Shown piece after piece: positions 1 through 5,168 of a DNA stretch of 5,168 nucleotides; the stretch's first letter is position 1, and each line of letters begins with the position of its first letter. Under the pieces are notes generated by a model, which was given only the letters and a program-made list of their open reading frames with translations, was not told the origin of the DNA and searched no databases. The stretch comes from Bordetella parapertussis. GTDB taxonomy: Bacteria; Pseudomonadota; Gammaproteobacteria; Burkholderiales; SG8-39. The position numbers were made by a program, and so were the translations under genes. The DNA lies in assembly GCA_945869935.1 (NCBI GenBank), contig CAMBSA010000190.1:1-5168 (forward strand). Direction: 5' to 3'.

Positions 1-1
1 C

Positions 2-253
2 GAGTCCGGCCGCGCGGACGTGTTCATGACCGATTACCCCTACAGCCGCCGTTTGCTGGACAATGCGGACTGGGCGAAGCTTCTTTCGCCCCCGAAATCG
101 TTCAACATCACCTCGTATGCCTACGCGGTGAAACCGGGCGACGAGCAATGGCTCAGGACGCTCGATGAATTCGTGGCGAAAATAAAGAGCGACGGCAGGC
201 TCGACGCCGCAGCAAAACGCAACGGCCTGAGCGAGATAGTCGTGCGCAACTAG
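2..253 (+). CDS. Periplasmic solute-binding protein, family 3 (amino-acid ABC type), C-terminal part
   Basis: This is an open frame entering from the left edge and ending at TAG 251-253; 83 residues are visible. They correspond to the last third of a family whose members usually have about 250-290 residues, so the signal peptide and most of lobe 1 lie outside the window. The segment GRADVFMTDYPYSRRLL (visible residues 3-19) matches the family-3 motif in which 'GR-x-D' is followed a few residues later by an Asp. In HisJ-type proteins that second Asp (here residue 11, codon 32-34) contacts the ligand's alpha-amino group, so an amino-acid-like ligand is plausible. The tail, with AYAVKPGDEQWL and a final amphipathic helix (FVAKIKSDGRL), is the usual ending: return to lobe 1, then C-terminal helix. 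No permease or ATPase gene follows; the next gene is a sensor kinase 207 bp downstream on the same strand. It may therefore serve sensing as well as, or instead of, transport. Family-3 folds also include cyclohexadienyl dehydratases, which cannot be excluded from this fragment. Confidence 0.85.
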   Translation, partial: ESGRADVFMTDYPYSRRLLDNADWAKLLSPPKSFNITSYAYAVKPGDEQWLRTLDEFVAKIKSDGRLDAAAKRNGLSEIVVRN

Positions 254-270
254 GAAAGGACGCCCCCGGC

Positions 271-372
271 ATGCACCCCATCGCGCGGCATACGGGTGAA
301 CGCAGGCCCGGCGATGCGGCAACCGGTCCGGCTCCAGCCCTCGTGCCCGCACCTGAGGCGCCCGGCAAGTGA
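271..372 (+). CDS. Doubtful 33-residue mini-ORF in the binding protein-kinase gap
   Basis: An ATG at 271 opens a 33-codon frame ending at TGA 370-372. A purine-rich AAGGA (256-260), just after the stop of the binding-protein gene, lies 10 bases upstream and could act as a weak ribosome binding site. The predicted peptide is rich in Ala, Pro and Gly, with no membrane segment or recognisable motif. GC-rich intergenic DNA often gives such frames by chance, so this is listed only because the gap has no other explanation. Confidence 0.12.
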   Translation: MHPIARHTGERRPGDAATGPAPALVPAPEAPGK

Positions 373-402
373 AGCCCGGCATGACGAAGCGCGCCCGGCA
401 AG
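358..402 (+). repeat. Pair of 12-bp direct repeats in the intergenic gap
   Basis: GCGCCCGGCAAG occurs exactly at 358-369 and again at 391-402, a 33-bp offset (about three helical turns). A shorter related copy, AAGCCCGGCA, lies between them at 372-381, and GCCCGGC also occurs further upstream near 306-312. The repeats are upstream of the sensor kinase start. They could be binding half-sites for a regulator or only GC-rich low-complexity sequence; no -35/-10 pair was recognised nearby. Confidence 0.4.
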
Positions 403-460
403 CCGCGTGTCGGCCGGTGCAGGCTGAACATCGCCCCGCGCAGACAGAGGGCGTGCACGG

Positions 461-464
<4 letters not shown>
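381..464 (+). CDS. Possible 27-residue leader ORF overlapping the kinase start (ATGA)
   Basis: An ATG at 381 opens a 27-codon frame whose TGA (462-464) overlaps the ATG of the sensor kinase (461-463) in an ATGA arrangement typical of translational coupling. The peptide would be basic and hydrophilic (begins MTKRARQAACRPVQ), with no signal peptide or transmembrane stretch. There is no convincing Shine-Dalgarno sequence before 381. The overlap geometry is seen directly. That it is translated is inference, and chance is the default explanation for a frame this short. Confidence 0.2.
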
Positions 465-3754
<3,290 letters not shown>

Positions 3755-3766
3755 GGATCCACTGAA

Positions 3767-3787
3767 CAAGGGGGCTACGCCCCCTTG
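3767..3787. terminator. Perfect 9-bp GC-rich hairpin between convergent genes
   Basis: The arms CAAGGGGGC (3767-3775) and GCCCCCTTG (3779-3787) are perfectly complementary around a 3-base loop, TAC. The hairpin starts 12 bases after the kinase stop codon. There is no clean T-tract on the + strand; read on the - strand the stem is followed by TTC after the closing TTG. It can serve as a terminator or RNA 3'-end stabiliser in either direction, which suits convergent genes. The perfect stem, with a second C5/G5 palindrome right behind it, also fits a dispersed palindromic repeat. Confidence 0.55.
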
Positions 3788-3791
3788 CAAG

Positions 3792-3809
3792 TCCCCCACT
3801 CCAGGGGGA
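3792..3809. repeat. Second inverted repeat of the compound intergenic palindrome
   Basis: TCCCCC (3792-3797) pairs with GGGGGA (3804-3809) across a 6-base loop, ACTCCA. It lies 4 bases after the first hairpin, joined through the palindrome CTTGCAAG (3784-3791). The order of runs is G5-C5-C5-G5, so the first two or last two arms can pair, or the inner C-runs can exchange partners. That layout is reminiscent of REP/BIME-type elements, but no family assignment can be made from one copy. Confidence 0.5.
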
Positions 3810-3865
3810 AGCCCGTCACGAAGTCAGGCATTCGGGCAATCAATAAGAGCTTCCCGAGCCGTGCA

Positions 3866-3880
3866 CCGGCGATCCGCCGG
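3866..3880 (-). terminator. Stem-loop directly after the VOC gene stop
   Basis: CCGGCG (3866-3871) and CGCCGG (3875-3880) form a perfect 6-bp GC stem with loop ATC, starting 3 bases past the TGA (3884-3886) of the minus-strand VOC gene. No U-tract follows on the - strand, so it is at best a weak intrinsic terminator or a 3'-end stabilising hairpin. Its position just behind the stop codon supports a role at the operon end. Confidence 0.4.
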
Positions 3881-3883
3881 AGT

Positions 3884-4507
3884 TCAGGCCTTGGGCAGGT
3901 CGGTCGTCATCGCGGATACCCACGTCGGATCGAAGTCCGGAATCGTGGCGAGCTCCTCGGTGGCCTTCGCCTGCGTCTGCAGCACGCTTGCGATCACCGT
4001 CGGCGCCTCGCCTGCAACAGGCTGCATGCATGCCTCGATGCGGATGCCGTCGGGATCATAGAAGTAGATCGACTTCAGGCCGGGAAGAATGTCGACCGGC
4101 CCGCTGAAATCCACCTTGTGCGCTTTCAGCCGCGCCATCAGCGCATCGAGCTGCGCGGGCGTCACCGCGAGCGCGAGATGCTGCATGCCGCCGAGCGCGT
4201 CGCGCTTGGCCTTGGGTTCGAGCTCGGGCGATATCTCGAAGAACGCGAGCAGCGAATCGTTGCCCATGTCGAAGAAGTAGTGACGCAGACGCTCGTAGGG
4301 CGGGTTGCCGCGGTTGAGCGGGCCGACGCCCACGCCGGCAGGCACCTTCATCGCGTGCACCAGCGGCAGGCCCACCACGTTCACATAGAACTCGGTGGTG
4401 CGCTTCATGTCCGCGCAGGTCAGCGCGAGATGGTGGACTCCCCGGGTACCGGAGAGTCCCTGATAGCCCGCGGCCGCGGCGGGTGCGTTCTTGAAGCCTG
4501 CATTCAT
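3884..4507 (-). CDS. VOC-superfamily (glyoxalase/extradiol dioxygenase fold) metalloenzyme, two modules
   Basis: A 207-residue protein. The ATG at 4505-4507 was chosen because a perfect AGGAGG (4512-4517) precedes it by 4 bases. An in-frame ATG at 4559-4561 would add 18 residues but has no such site. Two VOC beta-alpha-beta3 modules are visible. Module 1 runs from VHHLALTCADMKRTTEFYVN (24-43) to LLAFFE (86-91). Module 2 runs from MQHLALAV (108-115) to FYDPDGIRIEA (149-159). His26, Glu91, His110 and Glu158 fall where the superfamily places its metal ligands, so a divalent metal site is likely; this is inferred by position. The family includes glyoxalase I, extradiol ring-cleavage dioxygenases, epimerases and resistance proteins, and the sequence does not settle which. 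DPDG near the end is common in the dioxygenase/glyoxalase-like groups. A tail of about 45 residues (163-207) extends past the second module. It lies downstream of a livF-like gene, 91 bp apart on the same strand, so it may process an imported substrate. Confidence 0.9.
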   Translation of the reverse strand: MNAGFKNAPAAAAGYQGLSGTRGVHHLALTCADMKRTTEFYVNVVGLPLVHAMKVPAGVGVGPLNRGNPPYERLRHYFFDMGNDSLLAFFEISPELEPKAKRDALGGMQHLALAVTPAQLDALMARLKAHKVDFSGPVDILPGLKSIYFYDPDGIRIEACMQPVAGEAPTVIASVLQTQAKATEELATIPDFDPTWVSAMTTDLPKA

Positions 4508-4511
4508 GTTG

Positions 4512-4517
4512 CCTCCT
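4512..4517 (-). promoter_or_regulatory. Strong Shine-Dalgarno that fixes the VOC gene start
   Basis: On the - strand AGGAGG precedes ATG 4507-4505 with CAAC as spacer (4508-4511). It is the full consensus and decides between this ATG and the one at 4561-4559. The spacing is slightly short but within the workable range. Confidence 0.8.
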
Positions 4518-4598
4518 GCGATCAGGTTACGAATTCCGGATTTGCGCGCGGCGCCTTCCACGTCCTGCTCCCGCGCGGCATCTCTCGCGGCACCCGCC

Positions 4599-5168
4599 TC
4601 ACTCCTGGACGGCGGCGAGATCGAAGTAGAGCGTGGTGAGATCGGTGCGGCGCGACAGCGCCTGCGTGGTCTCGTGCAGCGCGACCCGTCCCTTGATCAT
4701 CACGTAGGCGCGCGACGCAAAGGCGAGCGCTATATCCAGTTTCTGCTCGACGATCAGCAAGGTCAAACCGGTATTGCGAAGCGTGTCGAGCGATTCGCGG
4801 ATCTCGGCGACGATCTTGGGCGCCAGGCCGAGAAACGGTTCATCGAGCAGCAGCATCCTCGGCGCAGACATCAGCGCACGACCGATCGCCACCATCTGCT
4901 GCTCACCGCCGGAAAGCGTGCCCGCAAATTGCGCACGGCGTTCTCGCAGCCGCGGAAACAGCGTATAGACGTATTCGTAACGCTCGACAAGCGAACTGCC
5001 GGCGCGTGCGCTCAGGCGCACCGCGCCGAGCCGCAGGTTGTCCTCCACCGTCATCGGCGCGAACATCAACCGTCCCTCGGGGACAAGCGCCATTCCGGCC
5101 GCGACGATGTCATGGCTGGCCGCACGCGAGAGGTCCGTGTCATCGAGCCGGATCGTGCCGCTCCGGCG
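4599..5168 (-). CDS. livF: LivF-type ABC importer ATPase, 5'-truncated by the window edge
   Basis: 189 codons are visible, running off the right edge and ending at TGA 4601-4599. The family is about 235 residues, so roughly the first 45, including Walker A, are missing. The ATG at 5093-5091 is internal: the 25 codons upstream of it continue the conserved LivF pattern (RRSGTIRLDDTDLS then DIVAAGMALVPEGRLMF). Further motifs, numbered from the first visible residue, are MTVEDNLRLGA (39-49), ABC signature LSGGEQQM (85-92), Walker B RMLLLDEP (104-111) with Asp108 and catalytic Glu109, then D-loop LGLAP. LLIVEQ (137-142) has Gln where most ABC ATPases have the H-loop His; this is usual for LivF relatives (EQN). 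The product would act at the inner membrane as one of two ATPases (LivG/LivF) driving uptake of branched-chain amino acids, amides, urea or aromatic acids; the substrate cannot be read from this subunit. The VOC gene follows 91 bp downstream. Confidence 0.92.
   Translation of the reverse strand, partial: RRSGTIRLDDTDLSRAASHDIVAAGMALVPEGRLMFAPMTVEDNLRLGAVRLSARAGSSLVERYEYVYTLFPRLRERRAQFAGTLSGGEQQMVAIGRALMSAPRMLLLDEPFLGLAPKIVAEIRESLDTLRNTGLTLLIVEQKLDIALAFASRAYVMIKGRVALHETTQALSRRTDLTTLYFDLAAVQE

Noticed and set aside
153..458. Open frame on the - strand covering the 207-bp gap
   Set aside because: The predicted protein is Arg-, Ala- and Gly-rich with no motif, and it overlaps the well-supported end of the binding-protein gene. 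I found no good ribosome binding site for it.
4508..4561. Upstream start of the VOC gene at 4561 (18 more residues)
   Set aside because: The extra segment is outside the VOC fold, and the perfect AGGAGG sits right before the downstream ATG at 4507.
3785..4639. 284-codon open frame on the + strand
   Set aside because: It runs through the intergenic palindromes and antisense to the whole VOC gene and the end of livF, both supported by motifs. The product is Arg/His-rich, typical of an antisense shadow.
5091..5093. ATG at 5093 as the start of the ATPase gene
   Set aside because: Conserved LivF sequence continues upstream of it to the window edge, and Walker A would be missing from such a protein.

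Overview
The window is a GC-rich bacterial segment (strongly G/C-biased third codon positions). It contains a Gram-negative style periplasmic binding protein, a large membrane hybrid sensor kinase and a LivF-type importer ATPase. Together these suggest a proteobacterium, most plausibly a betaproteobacterium. That placement is inference from gene style only; there is no rRNA or other taxonomic marker here.

Left part, + strand: positions 2-253 hold the C-terminal third of a periplasmic solute-binding protein (family 3, amino-acid type). A 207-bp gap follows, with GC-rich short repeats and two doubtful mini-ORFs; the second would overlap the next start codon as ATGA. Positions 461-3754 encode a complete 1097-residue hybrid histidine kinase: TM1, periplasmic dCache-like sensor, TM2, PAS, PAS, HisKA, HATPase_c, a partly degenerate receiver and a canonical C-terminal receiver. 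It has no HPt domain.

Middle: positions 3755-3883 separate convergent genes. They hold three perfect short inverted repeats: a 9-bp stem, a 6-bp stem a few bases after it, and a 6-bp stem directly after the stop of the minus-strand gene. They could be a bidirectional terminator or a copy of a dispersed palindromic element.

Right part, - strand: livF-like (4599-5168, cut by the window edge) is followed 91 bp later by a gene for a two-module VOC-superfamily metalloenzyme (3884-4507). They are probably co-transcribed as the end of a branched-chain amino acid/amide-type or aromatic-acid importer operon.

How they may work together: the binding protein and the kinase may form a ligand-sensing pair, a split counterpart of BvgS/EvgS-type kinases in which such binding domains are fused to the kinase. 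The Liv-type ATPase and VOC enzyme look like an unrelated uptake-plus-catabolism unit. No clearly novel system is visible. The best leads are the binding-protein/kinase pairing and the compound palindromic intergenic element.
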